8,998 nucleotides of DNA from Saprospiraceae bacterium (GTDB taxonomy: Bacteria > Bacteroidota > Bacteroidia > Chitinophagales > Saprospiraceae): the NCBI GenBank assembly GCA_007125435.1, contig SLDF01000291.1:1-8998 (forward strand), written 5' to 3'. Below the pieces are notes generated by a model. That model made no database searches. It was given only the letters and a program-made list of their open reading frames with translations, and was not told the origin of the DNA. Positions 1 through 6,972 of this stretch are shown piece by piece. Every line of letters begins with the position of its first letter. Position 1 is the first letter of the stretch. The translations under genes and the position numbers were made by a program.

Positions 1-6
1 ATTTGC

Positions 7-147
7 TTGACATTTAGTCAACCAAATTGCTGCGCACCATTCAGTCATCTCATTATCAGATTGACGTTTAGTCAATCTGATTGCTACGCACCATTCGGTC
101 ATGCACCGTTCAGTCATGCACCATTCGGTCATGCACCGTTCAGTCAT
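7..147. repeat. Nested tandem repeat array (15-bp units within 42-bp units)
   Basis: A 42-bp unit at 7-48 recurs at 61-102 with 36 of 42 positions identical, separated by 12 bases. The end of this unit is a 15-bp motif, GCACCRTTCRGTCAT, which occurs once at 34-48 and then four times head to tail at 88-102, 103-117, 118-132 and 133-147. The four tandem units alternate between two versions (ATTCGG and GTTCAG), so they are also two perfect 30-bp repeats. Each 42-bp unit begins with an inverted repeat TTGAC-N5-GTCAA. The array may continue past the left edge of the window. Function is unknown; it resembles a minisatellite. Confidence 0.85.
57..79. repeat. Perfect 9-5-9 inverted repeat inside the tandem array
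   Basis: CAGATTGAC (57-65) and GTCAATCTG (71-79) are exact reverse complements around a GTTTA spacer. The matching place in the first 42-bp unit (7-21) keeps only the inner TTGAC/GTCAA arms. It could form a hairpin or bind a dimeric protein; nothing in the sequence decides which. Confidence 0.6.
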
Positions 148-150
148 GCA

Positions 151-362
151 TAAAAAGGGTTCTAATCCCTCACGCATTTAAGCGCGGTGTGACTTCACAA
201 AAAAGCAAATTCAATCACTAAACAATAAAGCACATATTTAAGTGTACGTAAACATAATACCTAAAAACAACCTGTCCTATATCAAACCAAAACGAAGGTC
301 AAATTCTCCTAAAAAAAGATAAATTTTAATGAATGCTTAACAGTTTTAAAATGGCTAGGCCT
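151..362. other. Gene-free AT-rich stretch
   Basis: No coding region, RNA gene or convincing repeat is seen between the tandem array and the desaturase promoter. The stretch is AT-rich with scattered A-runs. I found no good leftward promoter for a gene beyond the left edge. Confidence 0.5.
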
Positions 363-370
363 TATATTTG
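363..370 (+). promoter_or_regulatory. Bacteroidota -7 promoter element for the desaturase
   Basis: TATATTTG matches the Bacteroidota -7 consensus TAnnTTTG exactly and lies 17 bases before the ATG at 388. No clear TTTG-type -33 element sits at the usual distance; only a T-rich stretch around 337-347 is available. If it is used, transcription would begin about 376-378 and leave a leader of roughly ten bases. Confidence 0.5.
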
Positions 371-387
371 CAGCTCACTTGGTTATT

Positions 388-1263
388 ATGATAGAAAAAG
401 AAAAGAGGCAACGCCTCAATTGGAAAAAAGAGTTTGATTATATTTTACTTCATCTCTCGCCTTTATTGATTTTATGGACTGGAGCAACCTGGTTTGATTG
501 GGTTCTTTGCATCAGCTTATATTTTTTCAGGATGTTTTTTATTACGGCCGGATACCACAGGTACTTTTCGCATAAGACGTTCAAGACATCTCGATTCTTT
601 CAATTTATTTTAGCATGGTTTGCGCAGAGTAGTCTGCAGAAGGGCGCTCTATGGTGGGCATCTAACCATAGGGTTCATCACAAGCACAGTGACAAGCCTA
701 AAGATCCTCATTCATCTAAGCTTTATGGTTTTTGGTATGCTCACATGGGCTGGATCATGGCGCCGGAGTTCAAAGTGACCCAATATGCTTTGATCAGAGA
801 CTTTACCAAGTATAAAGAGCTAATATGGCTCAATCGCCATCACTGGTTACCGGGACTGGCACTCATGGTCACCGTTTACTTCATTGGAAATGCCGTTAAT
901 GGATCAGGCTTATTCGATTGGTCTGCTGGGCTTTCTACAGTGGCTTGTGGATTTCTACTGAGCACAGTATTACTATATCACGGGACATTCACTATCAATT
1001 CTCTAATGCACCGCATTGGCAGAAGACGTTACAAGACAGATGATGATTCCAAGAATAGCTTTTGGTTAGCTTTAATCACACTGGGCGAAGGCTGGCATAA
1101 CAACCACCATTACTTTCAAGCTGCCGCTAGACAAGGATTTTTCTGGTGGGAAGTTGATATCACCTATTATGTGATCAAATTTTTGAGCTGGTTTGGTATC
1201 GTATGGGACATCCGCAAGGTGCCTAAGCAAGTTAAGTACGCTTTTGTAAAAACTGAGGAGTAA
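388..1263 (+). CDS. Delta9-type acyl-CoA/acyl-lipid desaturase
   Basis: A membrane di-iron fatty acid desaturase of the stearoyl-CoA desaturase (OLE1-like) family, which puts a cis double bond into a saturated acyl chain using O2 and electrons from a redox partner. The 291-residue protein shows all three histidine boxes: HRYFSH at 57-62, HRVHH at 94-98 (followed by KHSD) and HNNHH at 237-241. An additional family histidine lies in NSLMH near 204-208. Hydrophobic segments around 20-55 and 155-200 fit the usual four-helix membrane topology. The reading frame opens at a TTG at 379, but the ATG at 388 is preferred because it gives a normal N-terminus and the -7 element lies just upstream. No ferredoxin or cytochrome b5 partner is encoded nearby. 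Exact substrate and double-bond position are inferred from the family. It ends 12 bases from the convergent glycosyltransferase. Confidence 0.92.
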   Translation: MIEKEKRQRLNWKKEFDYILLHLSPLLILWTGATWFDWVLCISLYFFRMFFITAGYHRYFSHKTFKTSRFFQFILAWFAQSSLQKGALWWASNHRVHHKHSDKPKDPHSSKLYGFWYAHMGWIMAPEFKVTQYALIRDFTKYKELIWLNRHHWLPGLALMVTVYFIGNAVNGSGLFDWSAGLSTVACGFLLSTVLLYHGTFTINSLMHRIGRRRYKTDDDSKNSFWLALITLGEGWHNNHHYFQAAARQGFFWWEVDITYYVIKFLSWFGIVWDIRKVPKQVKYAFVKTEE

Positions 1264-1275
1264 TAGCGCTATGAG

Positions 1276-2406
1276 TCATCTTCTCAAATATCGATTGAGG
1301 ACGGCGTTATAAACTTCAATAGTCTGCTCTACAGAAGATGTAATAGTATAGGATTCAGATAAAAATTTGTAAGCACTATCTCCAAATTGTTGACAGAGTT
1401 CTCTTTGGTTATACAATTTTTGAATAGCCAGTGCGATAGCATCGACATTAGCTGTCTCTACCAACAATCCTGAAACTTGATCTTCAATTAAATCTTCAGG
1501 TCCGCCGCACCTTGTAGAAATGACTGGTGTCCTTAGAGACATTGCCTCCATGACAGACTTTGATAATCCTTCACTAATTGATGGTTGAATATAAACGTTA
1601 GCTCTTTTCATCAAGGGCAACACATTTGGTTGATACCCTAAAGTAAGTATGCAACCTTTATTCTGACATTGTAATATTAAATGATGAATCTTTTCAGAGT
1701 CAGTATCTTTTCCAACAAGAACTAAATACATATCATTATATTGATGCAATTGGGCAAAAGCCTTGATAAGGTAATCTATACCCTTTACAGGCCTTACATT
1801 AGCTACGCCCATAACCACAAAGGCACTATCCGGTATATCAAAACTAACCAAAGACACAGGAGAAATATTTTCGTAGAGATTCAGGTCAATTCCTTTCGGT
1901 ACGGTAAATAGTTTCTCTTTTGAGACGATTTTTCGTGCGACTAAATCTGATTTGACATAGTCTGAAACGCAAATAATAGCATCTATGCCGGGGTTATAAA
2001 TCCCCAAGAATGCAGTAGGATCAAAAACCGATGGATCTCGCGCGCCGATATATGCAACTACACTTACCGGCAGACCGAAACTTGCCAAACACGAAACAGA
2101 TATAGCCTTTGAATTAAATGCATGTATGAGATCAAAGTCTTCTTCCTTGATCAACTGTCGCAAGAGCCATAAAGCCTTTATGTCTATCTTACTTTGCGGA
2201 TGACCTTCAAGTACACGTATTCCATGTTTGTAAAACAATGGCTTCAAGGGAGAATTTGAAATGGTCAGAACTGTAATTTTTACACCATTTTTCTTCAGAC
2301 CTATGACAATATCTGCCTCCGACCTGTTTGAAATGGCATTGTGGTATTGACTAATTATGAGTACTTTCAAATCTTTTATTGTAAAACTATTCGCTCTCTT
2401 AACCAA
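1276..2406 (-). CDS. Family 4 glycosyltransferase (GT-B fold)
   Basis: A 376-residue retaining glycosyltransferase of the GT4 type, normal in length. It probably transfers a sugar from a nucleotide-sugar donor to a polysaccharide or lipid acceptor at the cytoplasmic face of the membrane. The N-terminal Rossmann half starts with KVLIISQYHN (residues 14-23). The C-terminal half has RPVKGIDYLIKAF (205-217) and the EX7E signature, E279 and E287 in SEGLSKSVMEAMS, followed by TPVISTRCGGPEDLI. There is no signal peptide or membrane helix. No in-frame ATG lies near the start: a TAA precedes the TTG at 2404-2406, so that TTG or the one at 2368-2370 (giving MKVLIISQ, a common GT4 N-terminus) must be used. 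No sugar-pathway or polysaccharide genes are adjacent, so donor and acceptor cannot be named. Confidence 0.9.
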   Translation of the reverse strand: MVKRANSFTIKDLKVLIISQYHNAISNRSEADIVIGLKKNGVKITVLTISNSPLKPLFYKHGIRVLEGHPQSKIDIKALWLLRQLIKEEDFDLIHAFNSKAISVSCLASFGLPVSVVAYIGARDPSVFDPTAFLGIYNPGIDAIICVSDYVKSDLVARKIVSKEKLFTVPKGIDLNLYENISPVSLVSFDIPDSAFVVMGVANVRPVKGIDYLIKAFAQLHQYNDMYLVLVGKDTDSEKIHHLILQCQNKGCILTLGYQPNVLPLMKRANVYIQPSISEGLSKSVMEAMSLRTPVISTRCGGPEDLIEDQVSGLLVETANVDAIALAIQKLYNQRELCQQFGDSAYKFLSESYTITSSVEQTIEVYNAVLNRYLRR

Positions 2407-2418
2407 TTAATGCAACTT

Positions 2419-2424
2419 CTCCTT
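2419..2424 (-). promoter_or_regulatory. Possible ribosome binding site for the TTG-start glycosyltransferase
   Basis: On the minus strand AAGGAG lies 12 bases before the TTG at 2406. The spacing is longer than ideal, but it is one of the few Shine-Dalgarno-like sequences in the window and supports initiation at 2406 rather than at the internal TTG (2370), which has none. Confidence 0.4.
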
Positions 2425-2495
2425 AAAAAAATCTTTAATTTTAAGTGTCTGAAATTCATAAAAATTTAACAGGGTGTATTTCATTTTGTCGCTTT

Positions 2496-2640
2496 GGGCA
2501 TCACCCTTTGGGTCGCTACGTTCCAGGACTCCCTAAACGGTCGGCCTCAGCTTCGCTATCGCTACGCTGAGTCTGGCTCCTGCGTCACCACCCTTACACA
2601 TCGCTGATGCAATACCCGAAAAAACAACATTTTGAAATGC
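2496..2640 (+). repeat. Interspersed structured repeat, copy 1
   Basis: The core (2496-2610) begins with GGGCATCACCC and ends with CATCGCTGATGC, so its outer ends GCATCA/TGATGC are inverted repeats. Three stems can be drawn: ACCC/GGGT (2503-2506 with 2510-2513), CTCAGC/GCTGAG (2546-2551 with 2566-2571) and CATC/GATG (2599-2602 with 2606-2609). A 30-base extension ending in the palindrome CATTTTGAAATG (2628-2639) is shared with copy 2. It is much richer in GC than its surroundings and lies in the leader side of the glycosyltransferase. It does not encode a transposase. It looks like a non-autonomous, REP/MITE-like element. Confidence 0.85.
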
Positions 2641-2910
2641 ACCCAATTTAACACCAGATTGAATGTAGATTTCAAAAACTAACTTCACCCATATTAAGTC
2701 AGCTCTGCGGAGCGGGTCGCGAGTGTACACAAGTGAGTCCCAAAGAGTCTGAAAAACAATCATCTTAAAGGTCCCAAGTATTGCTCTTTTGAGCAATATC
2801 TTCGATAAAAATTACTTATATGGCTTTGGCTATGCATATTTTTTTTCTTCGATCTCACTCAAAACATCTATGACTTAGACCATCCGATGACCATTTTTAG
2901 ACTCTAGCAT
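2641..2910. other. Gene-free spacer between two inverted repeat copies
   Basis: This stretch lies between repeat copy 1 (forward) and the partial copy 4 (reverse). The part at 2702-2741 is GC-rich and contains GCGGGTCGC and, on the minus strand, GGACTCACT. Both strings also occur in copy 3, so it may be a decayed fragment of the same repeat family. The reading frame on the minus strand at 2533-2796 runs through repeat sequence and is not accepted as a gene. Past 2799 I see only AT-rich sequence. Confidence 0.45.
2779..2798. repeat. Perfect 8-bp stem hairpin with TTTT/AAAA loop
   Basis: TATTGCTC (2779-2786) and GAGCAATA (2791-2798) pair perfectly around a four-base loop. No run of T follows on either strand, so it is not a standard Rho-independent terminator. 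Role unknown. Confidence 0.5.
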
Positions 2911-2945
2911 AGCGACCCTCCGACGACAGGAGGAGGGTGATGCCC
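2911..2945 (-). repeat. Interspersed structured repeat, copy 4 (partial)
   Basis: Read on the minus strand this begins with the same GGGCATCACCC end as the other copies, with TT before it, and breaks off after GGGTCGCT. It keeps the first stem in its strongest form: CCCTCC (2916-2921) pairs with GGAGGG (2932-2937). The rest of the element is missing, so this is a truncated end facing copy 1. Confidence 0.8.
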
Positions 2946-3079
2946 AAGAAAACCAAAAACCGTCCACGCCATCAAAAAGAAGCAAAACAATTTACACCAA
3001 TAGCTTTCAGTAAGATATTGGGTAATTATTCATTCCTTTCTATACCTCCTATTTTCATGTGCTGATTAGTCGCGAATAC

Positions 3080-3100
3080 CTAAGGTAATACTTACCTTAG
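3080..3100. promoter_or_regulatory. Perfect 9-3-9 inverted repeat upstream of the DUF6427-like gene
   Basis: CTAAGGTAA (3080-3088) and TTACCTTAG (3092-3100) are exact reverse complements around TAC. The 21-bp site ends 36 bases before the TTG start at 3137, where an operator for a dimeric regulator or a leader hairpin would be expected. No T-run follows, which argues against a terminator. No regulator gene lies nearby. Confidence 0.45.
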
Positions 3101-3136
3101 CCCTTCGATTGAGAAATAAAAGAAAAACGTCAGAAT

Positions 3137-4120
3137 TTGCTGCAGTTATTTAGGACCAATTCAATTGTGAGCTTTGGGCTGCTCATGATCTATATCGTAC
3201 TGCTTCGGGTGGCTTACTTTTTGAAGCCGTTGCCTTTGACAGATCACGATGGAGGATACCTGTTTCATATATTTCAATCGCAGTGGCAAAATTCCATAAC
3301 AATAAGCTTTTGGACAGCTACCTTTCTGCTAATAACAACAGCCGTCTATATCACCAGACTGGGAATCATGCATATTACCACGACAAGCAAAACAGTCATT
3401 CCTGGAGCTGTCATGGCTATTTTAGGAAGTGTTTCGCTCCTATACTTTCCTTTGGCACCATATCACTTTGCCGGCCTGTTTATGGTATTTGTACTTGGTA
3501 ACTTTTTGAACCTACAATCCATCAAGGATACCAGCCTTTATCATTTTAACATTGGGTTTCACATAGCTTTTGGATCGATGTTTTTTGCACCTCTTGCATT
3601 ATTCATCCCCTATCTTATGATCAGACAAAGTAGTATGGGTAAGCCTACCTTTGAGAGTCAGGTTCAGTTATTGACAGGACTTGCAGTTGCGCTTGGGTTG
3701 GTCATGACCTATGCTTTTATGACGGACTCGTTACATTTGTTTTGGCAATTGCAGTGGACCAATGGGCTCTATTTTCTAAAGAATTTGACTTGGTTTGATG
3801 ACCTCTCGCAGCAGATCACCACCATCTTTTTCTTTCTTTGTTTTGCTTTTGCCTTTTTTAAGTTTGGTACCATGAACTTGAGCAGATCTCTTACGACTAA
3901 GCGCAAGATCAGCGTCATTTACGAATTTTTACTTATTGCCACTCTGATTGCATTTTTTCAGAAAGATAGCTATGTGACGTCCTTTCTTCTGCCTGCACCT
4001 ATACTGGCATTAATCATAGGTATGTCCTTTTCTGAGATGAAAAAAGTGTTAGTCGGAGAACTGATTTATATGCTGATGCTCATTGTGTTGCTATTTTCAC
4101 ACTTTTACATCAGCTATTGA
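3137..4120 (+). CDS. DUF6427-like polytopic membrane protein
   Basis: A 327-residue, very hydrophobic protein with about nine or ten likely membrane helices (roughly 9-29, 54-73, 87-103, 108-125, 136-161, 175-195, 226-242, 259-275, 280-297 and 306-324). The opening LQLFRTNS and the stretch LYHFNIGFHIAFGSMFF (134-150) resemble the Bacteroidota family DUF6427, whose function is unknown to me. There is no cleavable signal peptide. The start is a TTG: the upstream in-frame stop is at 3110-3112 and no ATG lies between. The first ATG (3185, residue 17) would cut into the first helix, and the TTG start gives the N-terminus expected for the family. A perfect inverted repeat lies just upstream. The dsbD gene follows 222 bases later and probably has its own promoter. 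The family call comes from memory of sequence patterns, not a search. Confidence 0.75.
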   Translation: MLQLFRTNSIVSFGLLMIYIVLLRVAYFLKPLPLTDHDGGYLFHIFQSQWQNSITISFWTATFLLITTAVYITRLGIMHITTTSKTVIPGAVMAILGSVSLLYFPLAPYHFAGLFMVFVLGNFLNLQSIKDTSLYHFNIGFHIAFGSMFFAPLALFIPYLMIRQSSMGKPTFESQVQLLTGLAVALGLVMTYAFMTDSLHLFWQLQWTNGLYFLKNLTWFDDLSQQITTIFFFLCFAFAFFKFGTMNLSRSLTTKRKISVIYEFLLIATLIAFFQKDSYVTSFLLPAPILALIIGMSFSEMKKVLVGELIYMLMLIVLLFSHFYISY

Positions 4121-4204
4121 CTGAGAGCCGTCAAAAGCGACTAAATAAGCGTTACTGTTGTGTTAATCAGCAGTCATGCCAAGTCTCAAGGTCTATAATA
4201 TTAT

Positions 4205-4212
4205 TAATTTTG
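4205..4212 (+). promoter_or_regulatory. Possible Bacteroidota -7 promoter element for dsbD
   Basis: TAATTTTG fits TAnnTTTG and lies in the 222-base gap before dsbD, which would give a leader of about 125 bases. No good -33 TTTG is found at 19-21 bases upstream, so this is a weak call. The rest of the gap (4121-4342) shows no gene or clear terminator. Confidence 0.3.
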
Positions 4213-4342
4213 TAGTTTGAAGTTAATATCACAACTTTGTGTTCTTATTTTTTAGTTGACCTAATCATTATTCTATCCTTAGTTTTCTAAAGCGAGAAGA
4301 GCTAAGACCATTCAGAAAAATACCGCATAAACGCATTGCTTA

Positions 4343-6949
4343 ATGAAACGTACATCTATCTTTCAATTTTCGTTTTTGACCCTTTGGTTCATTTTTTTGG
4401 CATCCATGAGTTCTACAACTTATGCACAGATCAAGAATCCTGTTAAGTGGCAATCGGAAATCAAGCACATCGAAAATGATGAATTTGACATAATATTTAG
4501 AGCCAGAGTACAAACCGGATGGGCGGTTTACTCCCAGTATCTACCTAGTGATGATGGCCCTATCCCGACTGAGATCTACTATGAAAGTGAAGACGGTTTC
4601 TCTCTAAAAGGGAAAGCTACTGAAAGCGGAGATAAAATAGAAGGCTATGATCCCATTTTTGAGATGGACGTCATCAAGTTTAAAAATACATATACAATCA
4701 CCCAACGCATATCGGTATCAGACTACGAGACCAAAATTACCGGCTATTTGACATTCATGACTTGCGATGACGAGCAGTGCTTACCGCCTACTGACTATGA
4801 CTTTGAGTTTTCTCCGCAGAAAAGCAAAAAGCAAGATCAACCCTCATCCCAAGAGGACGGTCAGGGTGCTGCCCCGGCTGATGCCTCTGAGCCATCAGGG
4901 CTAGTTATTGATGATGTCAAGATTAGTGGTGACGATACCATTGACGAAGATGTCAGCGAAGAAAATCTATTTGGTAATATTCTTTCATCAGAAGATGGCA
5001 TCTTAAAGCCCGTAAAATGGAAAGGTGAGATCAATCGCATCGATGACTTGACATTCGACCTGATATTTACTGCCAAGATTGACAAAGGATGGAATATATA
5101 CTCCAATACATTAGAAGATGATGATGGTCCTGTGCCAACTGATTTTTTCTTTGACGATGAAGATATACTTGTTGAGCAACCAAAATTCAAAGAAGAGGGG
5201 GACCATATAGAAAAGTCATTTGATCCCTTTTTCGACATGGAACTGATCAAGGTAAAAGAAGAAGCTACTTATACTGCTCGGATCCAATTAAGAGAAGACA
5301 GAAAGGCCTTTATGGGCTTTATCGACTATATGGTATGTGATGATACGAGGTGCCTGCCTCCTACCCCCATCAACTTCTCAATAGATCTTACAGCTAATGA
5401 GGTACATATCGATGGTCAGGAAGATGATGATGACTCATTGGCAGCCGGTAAAACTAGAGGAGAGGGTACACCAGTCTTTGCGGAATTTAATTACGATCTG
5501 GCTGACAAAGACTGTGAGGGTACAGACTCACCTGACGATGATAAGCAAAGTTACTTTTGGATTTTCATACTTGGCTTTGGTGGAGGACTCTTGGCTATTT
5601 TGACCCCTTGTGTCTTCCCTATGATACCATTGACGATTTCTTACTTTACTAAAAGCAGTTCTACAAAGGCCGCCGGAGTTAAAAATGCCATCATATATGG
5701 TATATCCATTATAGTCATTTATCTTGTTCTTGGCTTATTGATCACCGGTATCTTTGGAGCCGATGCGCTCAATCTCTTATCTACCAATGCTTGGTTTAAT
5801 ATCTTCTTCGCTATTTTATTCATTGTATTTGCCATTTCATTTTTTGGATACTTTGAGATCACACTGCCGGCTTCATGGGTCAATCAAGCCGACAAAGCAT
5901 CTGACAGAGGAGGACTGATTGGTACGTTTTTTATGGCATTTACTTTGTCGCTAGTGTCATTTTCATGCACAGGTCCTATTATCGGTACGCTTTTGGTGGA
6001 GACGGCTACAGGTGGAGGCGCCACCATCCTAGGAAGAATACCTGTAGCTCCCTTGATTGGTATGTTTGGATTTGCACTCGCTCTTGCATTACCTTTTGCA
6101 TTATTTGCAGCTTTCCCGGGTTGGCTGGCCTCTATGCCAAGATCGGGTGGTTGGATGAACAGTATTAAAGTTACATTGGGTTTTGTCGAGATTGCTCTGG
6201 CTCTTAAGTTTTTATCTATTGCAGACCTTACTATGGGGTGGAAAATTCTGCCTTACGAGCTATTCGTCGTCTTATGGATATTGTGTGCATTAGGTCTGGC
6301 AGCCTATTATCTCGGGCTTATTAAGTTCCCGCATGATTCACCAGTGAAAGACATATCTAATCTTAGAAAAGGTATGGCATTTGCCATGATTGCTCTGGCA
6401 GTCTACTTCGCCACGGGACTTAGATACAGCGAAAAGGCCGGTACATTTGATACACCAAATTTATTGAGCGGTCTAGCACCACCGGCAGGACACAGCTTCA
6501 TATATCCAAATACATGCCCGCTCAACCTCAATTGCTATAAAGATTACGAGGAAGGACTGGAAGTCGCTCGTCGACAAAATAAACCTGTCCTCATAGACTT
6601 CACAGGACATGGCTGTGTCAACTGCCGACGTATGGAAGACCAGATATGGAGTCAGGATCCCATTTATAATCTGCTCAAAGATGAATACATCATCATATCC
6701 CTGTATGTGGATGAAAGAAAGGCTCTAGATGAGCCCTATGTGTCAAAATTCAGCGGCAGACAAATGCGAACTGTAGGCAATAAATGGGCTGATTTCCAGG
6801 CCATTCATTTCAATAGAAACTCCCAGCCATACTATGTATTGTCTACTAGCGAAGGACGCATACTCAATAGACCCGTCGCTTATTTACCTGATGCCGTTGA
6901 GTATGAGGCATTTCTTAGATGTGGATTGAATACTTTTAGAAAGAATTAA
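4343..6949 (+). CDS. dsbD: DsbD-type thiol:disulfide interchange protein with duplicated N-terminal domain
   Basis: An inner-membrane protein that passes electrons from cytoplasmic thioredoxin to periplasmic thiol proteins. Residues 1-28 are a signal peptide (cleavage likely after TYA). Two homologous nDsbD-like domains follow, about 32-158 and 221-349. Each has a PVKW start, a DGPxPT segment and a CX4C pair, CDDEQC (C141, C146) and CDDTRC (C332, C337), each followed by LPPT. They are joined by acidic linkers. The membrane part, about 403-690, has TPCVFP (C423) and SFSCTGP (C542), the two transport cysteines expected of the family. The C-terminal thioredoxin-like domain has CVNC (C758, C761) and a likely cis-proline at P829. 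A further pair, C725 and C731, sits before the last domain. At 868 residues it is longer than the common three-domain form, and the second N-terminal domain explains this. The start is a plain ATG without a Shine-Dalgarno sequence. Confidence 0.95.
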   Translation: MKRTSIFQFSFLTLWFIFLASMSSTTYAQIKNPVKWQSEIKHIENDEFDIIFRARVQTGWAVYSQYLPSDDGPIPTEIYYESEDGFSLKGKATESGDKIEGYDPIFEMDVIKFKNTYTITQRISVSDYETKITGYLTFMTCDDEQCLPPTDYDFEFSPQKSKKQDQPSSQEDGQGAAPADASEPSGLVIDDVKISGDDTIDEDVSEENLFGNILSSEDGILKPVKWKGEINRIDDLTFDLIFTAKIDKGWNIYSNTLEDDDGPVPTDFFFDDEDILVEQPKFKEEGDHIEKSFDPFFDMELIKVKEEATYTARIQLREDRKAFMGFIDYMVCDDTRCLPPTPINFSIDLTANEVHIDGQEDDDDSLAAGKTRGEGTPVFAEFNYDLADKDCEGTDSPDDDKQSYFWIFILGFGGGLLAILTPCVFPMIPLTISYFTKSSSTKAAGVKNAIIYGISIIVIYLVLGLLITGIFGADALNLLSTNAWFNIFFAILFIVFAISFFGYFEITLPASWVNQADKASDRGGLIGTFFMAFTLSLVSFSCTGPIIGTLLVETATGGGATILGRIPVAPLIGMFGFALALALPFALFAAFPGWLASMPRSGGWMNSIKVTLGFVEIALALKFLSIADLTMGWKILPYELFVVLWILCALGLAAYYLGLIKFPHDSPVKDISNLRKGMAFAMIALAVYFATGLRYSEKAGTFDTPNLLSGLAPPAGHSFIYPNTCPLNLNCYKDYEEGLEVARRQNKPVLIDFTGHGCVNCRRMEDQIWSQDPIYNLLKDEYIIISLYVDERKALDEPYVSKFSGRQMRTVGNKWADFQAIHFNRNSQPYYVLSTSEGRILNRPVAYLPDAVEYEAFLRCGLNTFRKN

Positions 6950-6972
6950 TGATCAATCCTGTTCTTACGGGT

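Noticed and set aside
1..150. CRISPR array
   Set aside because: Repeats are directly adjacent or separated by a single 12-base gap and there are no unique spacers or cas genes.
65..181. Possible small peptide with MHxSV pentapeptide repeats
   Set aside because: The frame comes from the 15-bp repeat period, has no ribosome binding site or promoter, and ends soon after the array.
1263..1272. ATAGCGCTAT palindrome between the convergent desaturase and glycosyltransferase genes
   Set aside because: It is too short and loop-free to serve as a terminator; 10-bp palindromes are expected by chance.
2533..2796. 87-codon minus-strand reading frame
   Set aside because: About 110 bases of it lie inside repeat copy 1 and its extension, it begins in a hairpin, and the protein has no recognisable family or promoter. 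It is best explained as an open frame across a GC-rich repeat.
3283..3501. 72-codon plus-strand frame inside the DUF6427-like gene
   Set aside because: It is a shadow of the membrane protein frame, with no start signal or family match.
4117..4134. TTGAC-N8-GTCAA dyad overlapping the DUF6427-like stop codon as a terminator or operator
   Set aside because: Arms are only five bases and no T-run follows. The likeness to the TTGAC/GTCAA dyads at the left end is probably chance.
4861..5250. 129-codon minus-strand frame inside dsbD
   Set aside because: It is antisense to the linker and second N-terminal domain of dsbD. Its serine-rich translation comes from the acidic codons on the other strand.
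5397..6168. Two short plus-strand frames inside dsbD (5397-5603 and 5965-6168)
   Set aside because: They overlap well-supported dsbD coding sequence in another frame and have no family features.
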